From contig UQLN01000013.1 in NCBI GenBank assembly GCA_900541965.1, positions 1 to 64,000 of the forward strand: a stretch of DNA of 64,000 nt, read 5' to 3'. The translations under genes and the position numbers were made by a program. Shown here in pieces: positions 24,532 to 33,014 of this stretch (positions are counted from its first letter, which is position 1; each line of letters opens with the position of its first letter). The notes under the pieces are model-generated. The model worked only from the letters and a program-made list of their open reading frames with translations, searched no databases and was not told the origin of the DNA. Source of the stretch: an uncultured Parabacteroides sp. Its GTDB lineage: Bacteria > Bacteroidota > Bacteroidia > Bacteroidales > Tannerellaceae.

Positions 24532-25779
24532 TTATCCGTTTCTTATCTGTCCGTTGCCTTCTATTATATATTTGTAGGTAGTCAGCTCGGGCAAAGCCAT
24601 AGGGCCTCTTGCATGTAACTTCTGGGTGCTAATACCTATTTCTGCTCCAAAGCCGAATTGTGCCCCGTCTGTAAATGCGGTTGAAACATTTGAATAAACA
24701 CAGGCTGCATCTACCATTTGTTGGAAAAGCAGAATCGCGTCTTTATCTTCACTCACAATACTTTCGCTGTGTTTTGAACTGAACCGGGCAATATGTTCCA
24801 AGGCTTCGTCTATGGAAGCTACAGTTCGTATGCTCATCTTGTAATCGAGGAATTCCGTACCGAAACTATCCTCGGTTGCAGGCAGCAGCAAGTCTGCCGG
24901 ATACTTGCCGGATAGGGCATTAAAGGCAGTTTGGTCTGCGTAGAGGATGACATGGCTTTTTTGTAATTCACTGCATATATAGGGTAAATCGGCAAGTCTG
25001 TTTTTGTGGATAATCAAACAGTCCAGCGCATTGCATACACTTACGCGGCGCGTTTTTGCATTGTTCACGATTGCCTGTCCTTTTTCTTTGTCTCCCTCTT
25101 TGTCGAAGTAGGTGTGGCATATGCCGGCTCCCGTTTCGATTACCGGTACCCGGGCATTATTGCGGACATAGTTTATAAGCGAACTGCTTCCGCGGGGAAT
25201 GATAAGGTCCACTAATCCGACGGCATTCAGTAGTTCGGTAGTCGCTTCCCGGTCTGGCGGTAGCAAAGTGCAAACAGCCGGCTCGACTCCATGCCGGTCT
25301 AATATGCCATGGATGATTTTTACTAAGGCCCGGTTGGAACTATCCGCATCCGAACCGCCTTTCAATACACAGACATTCCCGCTTTTCAGACATAAAGAGA
25401 ATACATCGAATGTCACATTGGGACGGGCTTCGTAGATTACGCCGATTACTCCGAAAGGAACTGTGACTTTCCTGATAGTCATACCGTTCGGACGGGTAAC
25501 TTCACTTAATGTCTTTCCGAGAGGGGAAGGAAGGGCTGTTACATTTTCCATATCTCCGGCAATACCTTGCAAACGGCTTTCCGTCAGCTTCAACCGGTCG
25601 TATTTGGGATTTGCCGGGTCCATGCGGTCCAGGTCTTTTTGATTTTCTTGTAAGATATATGCTTGTTGCCGTATCAGTTCGGCTGCTGTATCGCGAAGGA
25701 TATGATTTATTTTCCCGTCACTTAAAGTAATAACAGTGCGTGAGGCAAGTTGGGCTTGCTTTAATAGTTCGTTTATCAT
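24532..25779 (-). CDS. proA: gamma-glutamyl phosphate reductase (proline synthesis)
   Basis: ProA reduces glutamyl-5-phosphate with NADPH to the semialdehyde, the second step of proline synthesis. From the ATG at 25779 the protein is 415 aa, the usual family length. VPFGVIGVIYEARPNVTFD and the catalytic cysteine in TRRVSVCNALDCLIIH are diagnostic. The frame continues to an ATG at 25881 that overlaps the preceding gene's stop in an ATGA; this would add 34 residues not typical of ProA, so I prefer the shorter form, although coupled translation from the upstream start cannot be excluded. It is third in the proB-membrane protein-proA run. Confidence 0.93.
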   Translation of the reverse strand: MINELLKQAQLASRTVITLSDGKINHILRDTAAELIRQQAYILQENQKDLDRMDPANPKYDRLKLTESRLQGIAGDMENVTALPSPLGKTLSEVTRPNGMTIRKVTVPFGVIGVIYEARPNVTFDVFSLCLKSGNVCVLKGGSDADSSNRALVKIIHGILDRHGVEPAVCTLLPPDREATTELLNAVGLVDLIIPRGSSSLINYVRNNARVPVIETGAGICHTYFDKEGDKEKGQAIVNNAKTRRVSVCNALDCLIIHKNRLADLPYICSELQKSHVILYADQTAFNALSGKYPADLLLPATEDSFGTEFLDYKMSIRTVASIDEALEHIARFSSKHSESIVSEDKDAILLFQQMVDAACVYSNVSTAFTDGAQFGFGAEIGISTQKLHARGPMALPELTTYKYIIEGNGQIRNG

Positions 25780-25877
25780 ATATGGTTTTATTTTGTAGAT
25801 GAACTGTTTTATTGGGGTTGAAAGTGCGGCAGAAAGCTCTTTTTCTTTCGGACACACTTTCAACTCCTGCTTGCCGG

Positions 25878-26297
25878 TCATTTATATTCGTAGGACTGGA
25901 TATATTTTGACTTTACCGTATCCTTGCCCAGTACAAGGAAAATGCCAATCAGGATGCTAAGCCCCCAGTTGATAAGTTGCCCGCTTCCTTGCAGATGGCC
26001 GAAGAGCAGGAATCCGTTCAACATACCTCCGGCAAGGAAAAGGAGCAGACTGACCCAACAGAAGGCATAATTGCGTACCGACCTGCGGATGGTAATACTG
26101 ACAGCAGAGATGATAAGCAGGAAACAAACTATGAGCAAACTGTAAGCAGCCATTTTTACCTCAGCAGGGGAACCCGTTATAGGAATGTCCAGTTCCGGTT
26201 TCTCACTGCTTGTCAGGAGTGTAAGGCCTCCCATCCCTCTGAGCAGCCCTATTACAATCATAAGGACTGAAGCGAATGTCAACCAATACTTTTTCAT
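25878..26297 (-). CDS. four-helix membrane protein between proB and proA (not recognised)
   Basis: The 139-aa protein has four hydrophobic segments (about residues 5-29, 48-70, 77-99 and 105-125) and short polar loops. No catalytic motif or named family is recognised. It lies 21 nt after proB and meets the longer proA frame in an ATGA overlap, so it is co-transcribed with proline genes. Whether it has any part in proline metabolism is unknown; an insertion of an unrelated small gene in the operon is as likely. Confidence 0.75.
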   Translation of the reverse strand: MKKYWLTFASVLMIVIGLLRGMGGLTLLTSSEKPELDIPITGSPAEVKMAAYSLLIVCFLLIISAVSITIRRSVRNYAFCWVSLLLFLAGGMLNGFLLFGHLQGSGQLINWGLSILIGIFLVLGKDTVKSKYIQSYEYK

Positions 26298-26318
26298 ACT
26301 CTTTACGTTTTTAGGTTA

Positions 26319-27404
26319 TTAATCGATATACAGATAATCGTAATGTATCAACGGCTTCATGTCGCGTTTTCCGATTAATCCGGCCGCTTCACGGCTGTCG
26401 TATCCGGCACAACCGACGCCTATCTGCGTCCCGGCTTCGTTGATGATTTTTACAATATCATCTTTTTCAAAGTCACCGGCTATACGTGTAACGCCGACCA
26501 ACAGGATACTGGTTGCTTTCGGCCCGAGTAAAGCTTCTTCGGCTCCTTTGTTGATATGTATTTCTCCTTTGGCAAAACCTTCGGAGTGTGCAATCCATTT
26601 CTTGACGCTGCTGACTGGTTTTGCCGAAGGGCGGAAACGGGTACAGACTGTTTGGCTCTCTTTTACCAGAAGTTCCGGAAGGATATTCTCTTTTTTACCG
26701 TTTGCTATGATTACGGTAATTCCTTCGTCCGCCACTTTCTGCGCGATATTGCATTTGGTCAGCATGCCGCCCCTTCCGAATGAGGACTTGCCGGTTTGTA
26801 CATATTCGGACAAGTCTTCTTTTCCTCCGTCTATTTCGCGTATGACCGCAGATGACGGGTCGGTTGGATTGCCATTGTATATTCCATCTATATTACTTAA
26901 TAGAATCAGTGCATCCATTCCCATCATGGTTGCAATCAACCCGGATAGCTCGTCATTGTCGGTGAACATCAGTTCTGTAACCGAAATGGTGTCGTTTTCG
27001 TTCACGATAGGGATGACTTTATTTTCAAGCATCACCTCCATACAGTGTTTCTGGTTGAGATAATGGGTACGGCTACCGAAATTTTCTTTTGTGGTAAGAA
27101 CCTGGCCGCAAGCGATTTTGTGTTCGCGGAATAGCTCAAAGTAACGGTTTATCAATTTCGCCTGTCCAACAGCAGAATAAAGCTGGCGTGCGGAAACCGG
27201 GTCTAATTTCCTGTTGGGTTTTACTTCACTGCGTCCGGATGCTACTGCTCCGGAGGATATTAAGATTACTTCTACGCCATGTCTGTGAAGCTCTGCGACC
27301 TGGTCGACCAAAGCCGACATCCGGGTAATATCCAGTGTGCCGTCTTTTCGGGTAAGTACGTTACTTCCTATTTTTACTGCTATTTTTGTAAACTGATGAG
27401 CCAT
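26319..27404 (-). CDS. proB: glutamate 5-kinase with PUA domain (proline synthesis)
   Basis: ProB phosphorylates glutamate, the feedback-controlled first step of proline synthesis. The 361-aa protein has the amino-acid kinase domain (VKIGSNVLT near the start, ISSGAVASGR, VNENDTISV, FGRGGMLTK) and a C-terminal PUA domain from about residue 275 (KGEIHINKGAEEALLG), as in the long bacterial form. A -7 element lies 21 nt upstream, and an array of eight 23-nt palindromic units begins 19 nt beyond that element. Confidence 0.95.
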   Translation of the reverse strand: MAHQFTKIAVKIGSNVLTRKDGTLDITRMSALVDQVAELHRHGVEVILISSGAVASGRSEVKPNRKLDPVSARQLYSAVGQAKLINRYFELFREHKIACGQVLTTKENFGSRTHYLNQKHCMEVMLENKVIPIVNENDTISVTELMFTDNDELSGLIATMMGMDALILLSNIDGIYNGNPTDPSSAVIREIDGGKEDLSEYVQTGKSSFGRGGMLTKCNIAQKVADEGITVIIANGKKENILPELLVKESQTVCTRFRPSAKPVSSVKKWIAHSEGFAKGEIHINKGAEEALLGPKATSILLVGVTRIAGDFEKDDIVKIINEAGTQIGVGCAGYDSREAAGLIGKRDMKPLIHYDYLYID

Positions 27405-27424
27405 ATTTGTGATACTTTAATTCA

Positions 27425-27432
27425 CAAATATA
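27425..27432 (-). promoter_or_regulatory. -7 promoter element of the proB operon
   Basis: The minus strand reads TATATTTG (TAnnTTTG), 21 nt before the ATG. The expected -33 position falls at the first unit of the 23-nt array. Confidence 0.6.
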
Positions 27433-27450
27433 ATTATTTAAATCGAAATG

Positions 27451-27634
27451 TCAATCTCCCGTTTGACAACGTGTCAACCTCTCGGTTGACGCCGCCTCAA
27501 TCACCCGGTTGACGATGCTTCAACCGCTCGCTTGACAACGTGTCAGACGAGGCTCTGAGGCACCGTCAGATTATACGCTGAAATGGTTTCAGATTATACA
27601 CTGAAGCCGTGTCAGATTAGGCTCTGACACGGCT
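27451..27634. repeat. array of eight 23-nt palindromic units
   Basis: Units start at 27451, 27474, 27497, 27520, 27543, 27566, 27589 and 27612, exactly 23 nt apart. Each is TCAR-N8-YTGA plus a 7-nt linker. Units 1-4 are TCAA...TTGA; units 5-8 are TCAG...CTGA, so positions 4 and 13 change together and keep pairing. Several units have longer stems, for example GTCAACC tctc GGTTGAC in unit 2. The linkers vary, though CAACGTG occurs after units 1 and 4. Confidence 0.93.
27605..27634 (-). terminator. 12-bp hairpin at the end of the array, possible terminator for the acyl-CoA synthetase gene
   Basis: AGCCGTGTCAGA (27605-27616) and TCTGACACGGCT (27623-27634) form a perfect 12-bp stem with a 6-nt loop, 29 nt past the synthetase stop. 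It includes unit 8 and the linkers on both sides. No T-run follows, so the terminator role is uncertain. Confidence 0.5.
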
Positions 27635-27662
27635 CCGTTAATTAAACAATTGCTTGTATTTC

Positions 27663-29318
27663 TTATTTGTTGTCTTTATCCCGGATTTCCACACGGCGGA
27701 TTTTCCCGCTGATTGTCTTAGGCAATTCGTCTACAAATTCGACTACGCGGGGATATTTGTAAGGAGCGGTGACCCGTTTTACATGGTCCTGAAGTTCCTT
27801 AACCAGTTCGTTTCCTGCTTTGTCTTTATAATCTTTGGCAAGTACGATTGTCGCTTTTACGACCTGTCCGCGTATTTCATCCGGAACACCGGTGATGGCA
27901 CATTCAACAACAGCAGGGTGGGTCATCAATGCGCTTTCCACTTCAAACGGTCCGATACGGTAGCCTGAACTTTTGATGACATCATCCGCACGGCCAACGA
28001 ACCATAGGTAACCATCTTCATCACGCCATGCTACATCTCCTGTGTAATATAATCCGTCGTGCCATGCTTCATGGGTACGTTCGGCATCCCGGTAATATTC
28101 CTTGAACAGACCGATCGGTTTGCCTTTGGTAGTATGGATAACGATTTGTCCTTGTTCGCCATCTTCGGCACGAGTTCCGTCCGGACGCAACAAGTCTACT
28201 TCGTATTGGGGATTGGGGACACCCATGGAACCCGGTTTCGGTTCCATCCATGGGAAAGTGGCTACTGTCAGTGTCGTTTCTGTCTGTCCGAATCCTTCCA
28301 TCAGTTTGATACCGGTCAGCTTATAGAATGTATCAAATACGGCAGGGTTCAACGCTTCTCCCGCAATCGTACAATATTGTAAGGAAGAAAGGTCGTATTT
28401 GCTGATGTCTTCTTTGATGAGGAAACGGAAAATGGTTGGAGGTGCGCATAAAGACGTAATCCGGTAATCCTGTATCATCTGTAGCATATCGGCAGGTGTA
28501 AACTTCTCGTGGTCGTATACGAAAACGGTAGCGCCGGCAATCCATTGTCCGTATAGTTTGCCCCACACGGCTTTACCCCATCCGGTATCGGCAATTGTGA
28601 GGTGCAGGCTGTCTTTGTGCAGGTTATGCCAGAAACTTCCGGTTACGATATGTCCTAACGGGTAGGTGAAGTCGTGGGCTACCATTTTAGGATTCCCGGT
28701 AGTTCCGGATGTGAAGTACATTAATGAAATATCATCATTGCTGTTCGGATGCGAAGGACGTACGAATGGAGCCGCATTTTCTATTCCTTTCTGGAAGTTT
28801 TCAAATCCTTCGGGATATTGGGGGCCTACGGAAACAACCGTTTTTATGGTAGGCGAATCCGGTAATGCATCGATGATATGTTTGGTTATTACTTCTTCGC
28901 CCGCACAAACAACCATTTTTATATCTGCTGCATTCGCCCGGTATACGATATCTTTTTTTGTAAGCAAATGGGTCGCAGGAATTACTACGGCTCCCAGTTT
29001 ATGGAGAGCTATGATAGAAAACCAGAACTCATACCGGCGTTTCAATATTAACATGACCATATCGCCATGTCCGATGCCAAGAGACTGGAAGTAGGAAGCA
29101 GTCTGGTCGGTATATTTTTTCAGGTCGGCAAATGTAAAGTCGATATGTTCGCCCTGGTCGTTAGTCCAGCATAATGCTTTTTTGTCGGGCTCTTCGGCAG
29201 CCCAGGCATCTACCACATCATATCCGAAATTGAAATTTTCCGGAACTTTGATTTTGAAATTCTTTATGAAATCTTCCTGCGACGTGAAAGTCGTTTGTTC
29301 TATAAATCGTTCTAACAT
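27663..29318 (-). CDS. AMP-binding acyl-CoA synthetase (acetyl/medium-chain type)
   Basis: The 551-aa enzyme would convert a carboxylic acid, ATP and CoA to acyl-CoA. LMYFTSGTTGNPKMVAHDF is the A3 loop, EGFGQTETTLTVATFPW the A5 region, YYTGDVAWRDEDGYLWFVGR the hinge A8, and KTISGKIRRVEIR carries the catalytic Lys. The overall pattern fits the acetyl-CoA synthetase-like/medium-chain acyl-CoA synthetase group; the exact acid is not predictable. An XRE-cupin regulator gene lies 10 nt upstream in the same orientation, a common pairing for short-chain or aromatic acid activation. Confidence 0.9.
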   Translation of the reverse strand: MLERFIEQTTFTSQEDFIKNFKIKVPENFNFGYDVVDAWAAEEPDKKALCWTNDQGEHIDFTFADLKKYTDQTASYFQSLGIGHGDMVMLILKRRYEFWFSIIALHKLGAVVIPATHLLTKKDIVYRANAADIKMVVCAGEEVITKHIIDALPDSPTIKTVVSVGPQYPEGFENFQKGIENAAPFVRPSHPNSNDDISLMYFTSGTTGNPKMVAHDFTYPLGHIVTGSFWHNLHKDSLHLTIADTGWGKAVWGKLYGQWIAGATVFVYDHEKFTPADMLQMIQDYRITSLCAPPTIFRFLIKEDISKYDLSSLQYCTIAGEALNPAVFDTFYKLTGIKLMEGFGQTETTLTVATFPWMEPKPGSMGVPNPQYEVDLLRPDGTRAEDGEQGQIVIHTTKGKPIGLFKEYYRDAERTHEAWHDGLYYTGDVAWRDEDGYLWFVGRADDVIKSSGYRIGPFEVESALMTHPAVVECAITGVPDEIRGQVVKATIVLAKDYKDKAGNELVKELQDHVKRVTAPYKYPRVVEFVDELPKTISGKIRRVEIRDKDNK

Positions 29319-29328
29319 TTTTCTTGCA

Positions 29329-29883
29329 TTATAAAATTATAGCCAGGAAACTAACTTTTTCTCCGTCCAGGGCTTTCATGCCATGGGGCAGTTCGGAATT
29401 GAAATAGATGCTGTCTCCTTCTTCCAGTATGAGTTCTTTATTATTTATCTGTATAAGCATTCTGCCTTTCAATACCAGATTGTATTCTTGTCCGGGATGG
29501 GAATTCAGATAAACAGGGGTGTTTTCGTCATTGGGATGAACGGTTACCATGAACGGATCTGCCTTACGGCCGGCGAAACCGGCTGCCAGCGACTGGTATT
29601 TATAGGCTTTGGTGCGTTCTACGGCGATGCCTTTACCTTTACGGGTGATAAAATAACTGCTCATTTTAGGTTCGTCGCCGAACATCAGGGTGGTTAATTC
29701 TACTCCGTATGCTTGCGAAATCTGATGTAATACACTTACCGAAATATCCACAGTACCGCTTTCCAGTTCCAGATACTGTCCGGGAGTGAGGTTACAAACC
29801 TTGGCAATTTCTTCCGGCGTTATTTCCAACGCATCCCGAAGACCGGCCAAACGCTCCGCTATTTGTTTTATCTGTTCGTTCAT
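29329..29883 (-). CDS. XRE-family regulator with C-terminal cupin domain
   Basis: The 184-aa cytosolic protein has a helix-turn-helix of the XRE type at residues about 10-65 (ITPEEIAKVCNLTPGQYLELE, then SVSVLHQISQAYGVELTTL) and a cupin ligand-binding barrel at the C-terminus (LNSHPGQEYNLVLKGRMLI, DSIYFNSELPHGMKAL). Such proteins sense a small metabolite and control a neighbouring catabolic gene. The adjacent acyl-CoA synthetase, 10 nt downstream, is the obvious target. A -7 element lies 29 nt upstream. Confidence 0.92.
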   Translation of the reverse strand: MNEQIKQIAERLAGLRDALEITPEEIAKVCNLTPGQYLELESGTVDISVSVLHQISQAYGVELTTLMFGDEPKMSSYFITRKGKGIAVERTKAYKYQSLAAGFAGRKADPFMVTVHPNDENTPVYLNSHPGQEYNLVLKGRMLIQINNKELILEEGDSIYFNSELPHGMKALDGEKVSFLAIIL

Positions 29884-29911
29884 CTTCTTGATTATTATAT
29901 TTAAGATGCGC

Positions 29912-29919
29912 CAAAGATA
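29912..29919 (-). promoter_or_regulatory. -7 promoter element of the XRE-synthetase operon
   Basis: The minus strand reads TATCTTTG (TAnnTTTG), 29 nt before the ATG. Confidence 0.6.
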
Positions 29920-30045
29920 AAAATAAAAAGCAAAATGACTAAGAAAAGAGAAAAGGAATGTTAGAATGAAACTTTTGAGGGGATAAATGCCGCAAATATC
30001 CGGATGAAATTCCTAAGTGTGAAGTTTTTAAATAAACTAAATGTA

Positions 30046-30053
30046 TATATTTG
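30046..30053 (+). promoter_or_regulatory. -7 promoter element of mscL
   Basis: TATATTTG (TAnnTTTG) lies 27 nt before the mscL ATG. Confidence 0.6.
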
Positions 30054-30079
30054 CAGTTATATTGTAAAAAGTAATAGTT

Positions 30080-30502
30080 ATGGGGAATATATTGCAAGAG
30101 TTTAAGCAATTTGCCATGCGTGGTAATGTAATCGACATGGCTGTGGGTATCATCATCGGTGGTGCTTTTGGGAAGATTGTTTCTTCTGTAGTGGGTGATT
30201 TGATAATGCCGGCTGTCGGTTTACTGGTAGGTGGCGTTAACTTTACTGATTTGAAAATTGTGCTGAAACAGGCTGTTATGGAAGGGGATAAAGTAGTAGC
30301 TCCTGCCGTTTCTATTAATTATGGTAATTTTTTGCAGGTGACTTTTGATTTTATCATTGTTGCCTTTGCCATTTTTATGTTGGTAAAAGCTATCAATTCG
30401 CTGAATCGCAAGAAAGAAGAAGCTCCGGCCGCTCCGGCTCCGCCCCCTGCGGATGTACAATTGCTTACCGAGATTCGGGATTTGCTGAAAGAGAAAGAAT
30501 AA
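30080..30502 (+). CDS. mscL: large-conductance mechanosensitive channel
   Basis: The 140-aa inner-membrane protein opens on strong hypo-osmotic stretch. LQEFKQFAMRGNVIDMAVGI is the N-terminal amphipathic helix and start of TM1, followed by IIGGAFGKIVSSVVGDLIMP. The second membrane helix is DFIIVAFAIFMLVKAINSL, and the C-terminus has a Lys/Glu-rich helix with a Pro/Ala stretch (EEAPAAPAPPPAD). The length is typical. It is monocistronic, with promoter and intrinsic terminator. Confidence 0.97.
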   Translation: MGNILQEFKQFAMRGNVIDMAVGIIIGGAFGKIVSSVVGDLIMPAVGLLVGGVNFTDLKIVLKQAVMEGDKVVAPAVSINYGNFLQVTFDFIIVAFAIFMLVKAINSLNRKKEEAPAAPAPPPADVQLLTEIRDLLKEKE

Positions 30503-30510
30503 TCCATAGT

Positions 30511-30544
30511 AAAAAGGATGTCATAAAATGGCATCCTTTTTTTA
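30511..30544 (+). terminator. intrinsic terminator of mscL
   Basis: The stem AAAAAGGATG / CATCCTTTTT, extended by CAT/ATG around a short AAA loop with one G-T pair, ends in a run of T. Confidence 0.9.
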
Positions 30545-30563
30545 TATGGGATGACTATTTGTT

Positions 30564-30571
30564 TATATTTG
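30564..30571 (+). promoter_or_regulatory. -7 promoter element of the small BamE-like lipoprotein gene
   Basis: TATATTTG (TAnnTTTG) lies 35 nt before the ATG and just after the mscL terminator. Confidence 0.55.
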
Positions 30572-30605
30572 CAACTATCAATAAACCTATGTAATACTTA
30601 CCGAT

Positions 30606-30932
30606 ATGATAAAGACTTTATTACTCCCTCTTATTTCGATATGTATGTTTGTGTCCTGCGGTTCGACCAGGTTGATGAATGAGTGGAATGCAGATAAAAA
30701 CATGCAAAAGGTAAAAATAGGCATGACGAAAGATGAAATAATTTCCCTTATGGGGCAGACATATAAAGTTATGGAAGCACGGGAAACTCCAGACGAGCAC
30801 ATAGAAGTGCTTGGCTATGTAGATGCCCAGGAAGGTATTTACCGGCTTCGACTTATAAATGAAAAACTGACAGAATGGGATTACATCCTTCCCCCGGCCC
30901 ACAGGTACAAGGATAATGGTACTAAAGACTAA
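30606..30932 (+). CDS. small SmpA/BamE-like lipoprotein
   Basis: The 108-aa protein has a lipoprotein signal MIKTLLLPLISICMFVSC (Cys18). The mature part includes KVKIGMTKDEIISLMGQTYKV, which matches the alpha-alpha start of the SmpA/OmlA fold (G-M-T-x-x-E/Q-V at a helix that begins the domain), then a beta-rich tail ending near EWDYILPP. BamE is part of the outer-membrane insertion machine in Proteobacteria, but this fold is used widely by other lipoproteins, so I assign only the fold. Confidence 0.7.
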   Translation: MIKTLLLPLISICMFVSCGSTRLMNEWNADKNMQKVKIGMTKDEIISLMGQTYKVMEARETPDEHIEVLGYVDAQEGIYRLRLINEKLTEWDYILPPAHRYKDNGTKD

Positions 30933-30971
30933 TTGGGTCTGCCCGGATTAATGTCATTAAATAACCGGCAA

Positions 30972-31985
30972 TCAGGTAGGTTTGCGATCCAGATATTGCT
31001 CTTTGAATATGTTGAAACATAAAAGGAAGATGGAAATCAGTAACGGCCCGAATATAATCCCCATAAAACCGAATAGGGACAGTCCGATAATAACCCCGAA
31101 GATGGTGATAAGAGGATGAATATCCGCCATCTTTTTTTGCAGGACAAAACGAACCAGGTTGTCGATATTGGTTATGATGACAAGTGCATAAACGGTTAAT
31201 CCTAACGCGTTAATCCAGTCGCCTGTCAGAGCCATATAGAGTGCCAGAGGCGCCCATATCAATGCCGTTCCGACAATTGGAATGATAGTCGCCAAACAGG
31301 TAAGGAAACCGAACAGGAAGGGACTGGGTACATTGAATATCCAATATCCGAGTAAAGCGATTAATCCCTGGATAACAGCCAGCAACGGAATACCAATGGC
31401 ATTGGAGGTCACTATCAGGTTGATTTCTCTCAGGACATGATTTTTATTCGCTTCGCTGAAAGGAAGAATGCTGTAGAAGTATTGTTCCATTTTTCTTCCG
31501 CCTATCAGCATAAAGTATAAAACTAAAATTAAGACTGCCACATTAAAGGCAAAACCGCTGATGCCGCCCATCAATGTTTGTCCGATTTTGGGTAAAGTCG
31601 ATACGGCAGACATTATATTGGAGGTGTCTAACACATCGAAACCTGTATGTGCTTTCACTAATGAAGCGATGTGCTCGGCTGATTTTATCAGTTCCGTAGG
31701 ATTGAGGTTGATGTTTTGCAATTTATTAATCAGTAGCCAGACCGCTAATGTCAATGGGATGAGAAAACACAATATTGTTTCAAGTAACAGGAGTAGGGCT
31801 ACCAGGCTTGGCCGCCAGTTTTTCTGTTCTGTCAGGTAAAACATTTGTTTTCTGACTAATATATAAATTGTAAAAGCACCTAATATGCCCCCTAAAAAAG
31901 GAACGGATTCTATAAATAAGATAATACCCAGCATGATAAGGATTGTGACAAGAGAGTATTTCCAGTATTTTTCTTTTTCGCCCAT
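30972..31985 (-). CDS. AI-2E family transporter
   Basis: The 337-aa polytopic membrane protein has about seven to eight hydrophobic segments. The N-terminal pair, the long central loop (residues about 100-150), and the C-terminal block with ALLGYWIFNVPSPFLFG, ATIIPIVGTALIWAPLAL and FGVIIGLSLFGFMGIIFGP are typical of the family. Despite the name, members include Na+/H+ antiporters and uncharacterised exporters; the substrate is not known here. It is a single-gene unit, convergent with the BamE-like lipoprotein gene. Confidence 0.92.
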   Translation of the reverse strand: MGEKEKYWKYSLVTILIMLGIILFIESVPFLGGILGAFTIYILVRKQMFYLTEQKNWRPSLVALLLLLETILCFLIPLTLAVWLLINKLQNINLNPTELIKSAEHIASLVKAHTGFDVLDTSNIMSAVSTLPKIGQTLMGGISGFAFNVAVLILVLYFMLIGGRKMEQYFYSILPFSEANKNHVLREINLIVTSNAIGIPLLAVIQGLIALLGYWIFNVPSPFLFGFLTCLATIIPIVGTALIWAPLALYMALTGDWINALGLTVYALVIITNIDNLVRFVLQKKMADIHPLITIFGVIIGLSLFGFMGIIFGPLLISIFLLCFNIFKEQYLDRKPT

Positions 31986-32075
31986 GTTGTTCTTCTGATG
32001 TTTTTAATTGTTCTTGTATAATAATAACAAAAAGAACAGATGCTTGTTTATCTCACAATCCGGTTTTCTACAACT

Positions 32076-32882
32076 TTATTTGCTGGCTTTCAACCCCCGT
32101 ATTACAGAAGAAGTAAAACCGGAAAGCTCCATCTCGTTCAAACCCTTAATGGTGATACCTCCCGGAGTCGTTACTTTGTCGATTTCCATTTCGGGATTGC
32201 TTTTGTTTTCCAATAGCAGGTCTACGGCTCCTTTTACGGTATGTACTACGATTTCCTGTGCTTGTTTAGGGTAAAAACCTAATTCAACACCACCTTCGAT
32301 GGCGGCACGAATATAACGTAGGGCAAAAGCTATACCGCTGGAAGCTAATGCTGTACCGGCTGCCATTAACCGCTCTTCCACCAGCATGGCATTACCCAGT
32401 TCATTAAATATACGGATCACTAAATCGATTTGTTCCGGCGAAGCATTCCGGGCGGCGACAAAAGTCATGCTGCTTAGTACTTCGATAGCCGTATTAGGCA
32501 TGATACGGAAAATAGTAGGGGTAACGAAACAGTCGTCGAATCCCATATTTTTAGTCAGGTAGGTCTCCAATGTGTCGAATGTAATGCCCGCTGCCACGGA
32601 TACAATAATCTGTTTATCGTAGTTCAGTACCCCTTTTATCTGGTCGATGACTTCTTCCACACGCCAGGGCTTGACAGCTATAATGATGATATCGGCGTTT
32701 TTAACCGCTTCTGTATTATCCAATGAGGTGATGAAGTCGGGATTAACGGCTTTTACTTTATCCAAACTTTCCTGAGTGTGGAATGTACATGTGATATCGG
32801 AGGCTTTAAAAATATGTCCTTTTGCTAACCCGCGGGCAATAGCTCCACCGATATTACCTGTTCCTATAATTGTAATTTTCAT
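32076..32882 (-). CDS. proC: pyrroline-5-carboxylate reductase (proline synthesis)
   Basis: ProC reduces pyrroline-5-carboxylate to proline, the final step. The 268-aa protein begins with the Rossmann loop ITIIGTGNIGGAIARGLAKG. VSVAAGITFDTLETYL is the second conserved block. The C-terminal dimerisation signature appears as TTPGGITIKGLNEME. It completes the proline pathway with proA and proB, which lie 5-8 kb away. It diverges from the C1 peptidase gene; promoter elements for both face each other in the 132-nt spacer. Confidence 0.95.
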   Translation of the reverse strand: MKITIIGTGNIGGAIARGLAKGHIFKASDITCTFHTQESLDKVKAVNPDFITSLDNTEAVKNADIIIIAVKPWRVEEVIDQIKGVLNYDKQIIVSVAAGITFDTLETYLTKNMGFDDCFVTPTIFRIMPNTAIEVLSSMTFVAARNASPEQIDLVIRIFNELGNAMLVEERLMAAGTALASSGIAFALRYIRAAIEGGVELGFYPKQAQEIVVHTVKGAVDLLLENKSNPEMEIDKVTTPGGITIKGLNEMELSGFTSSVIRGLKASK

Positions 32883-32934
32883 AAAAACGCTTTTTAATGT
32901 ATCATTTATTAAATTATTTCGTCTTAATAGGCAA

Positions 32935-32942
32935 CAAATGTA
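32935..32942 (-). promoter_or_regulatory. -7 promoter element of proC
   Basis: The minus strand reads TACATTTG (TAnnTTTG), 53 nt before the ATG. Confidence 0.55.
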
Positions 32943-32974
32943 AATAAAATAATCGTATCTCTGGATTGCTTTTG

Positions 32975-32982
32975 TATCTTTG
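32975..32982 (+). promoter_or_regulatory. -7 promoter element of the C1 peptidase gene
   Basis: TATCTTTG (TAnnTTTG) lies 33 nt before the ATG. Confidence 0.6.
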
Positions 32983-33014
32983 CTGTCAGATTGCTAAACT
33001 AAAAATAAAATAAG

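Noticed and set aside
25780..25881. 34-residue N-terminal extension of ProA starting at 25881
   Set aside because: It gives a length beyond the family norm and unrelated sequence, although the ATGA overlap with the upstream gene is suggestive; kept only as an alternative.
27451..27634. CRISPR array
   Set aside because: Units are 23 nt and adjoin directly with only 7-nt linkers, so there are no spacers of normal length, the units are not identical, and no cas genes are near.
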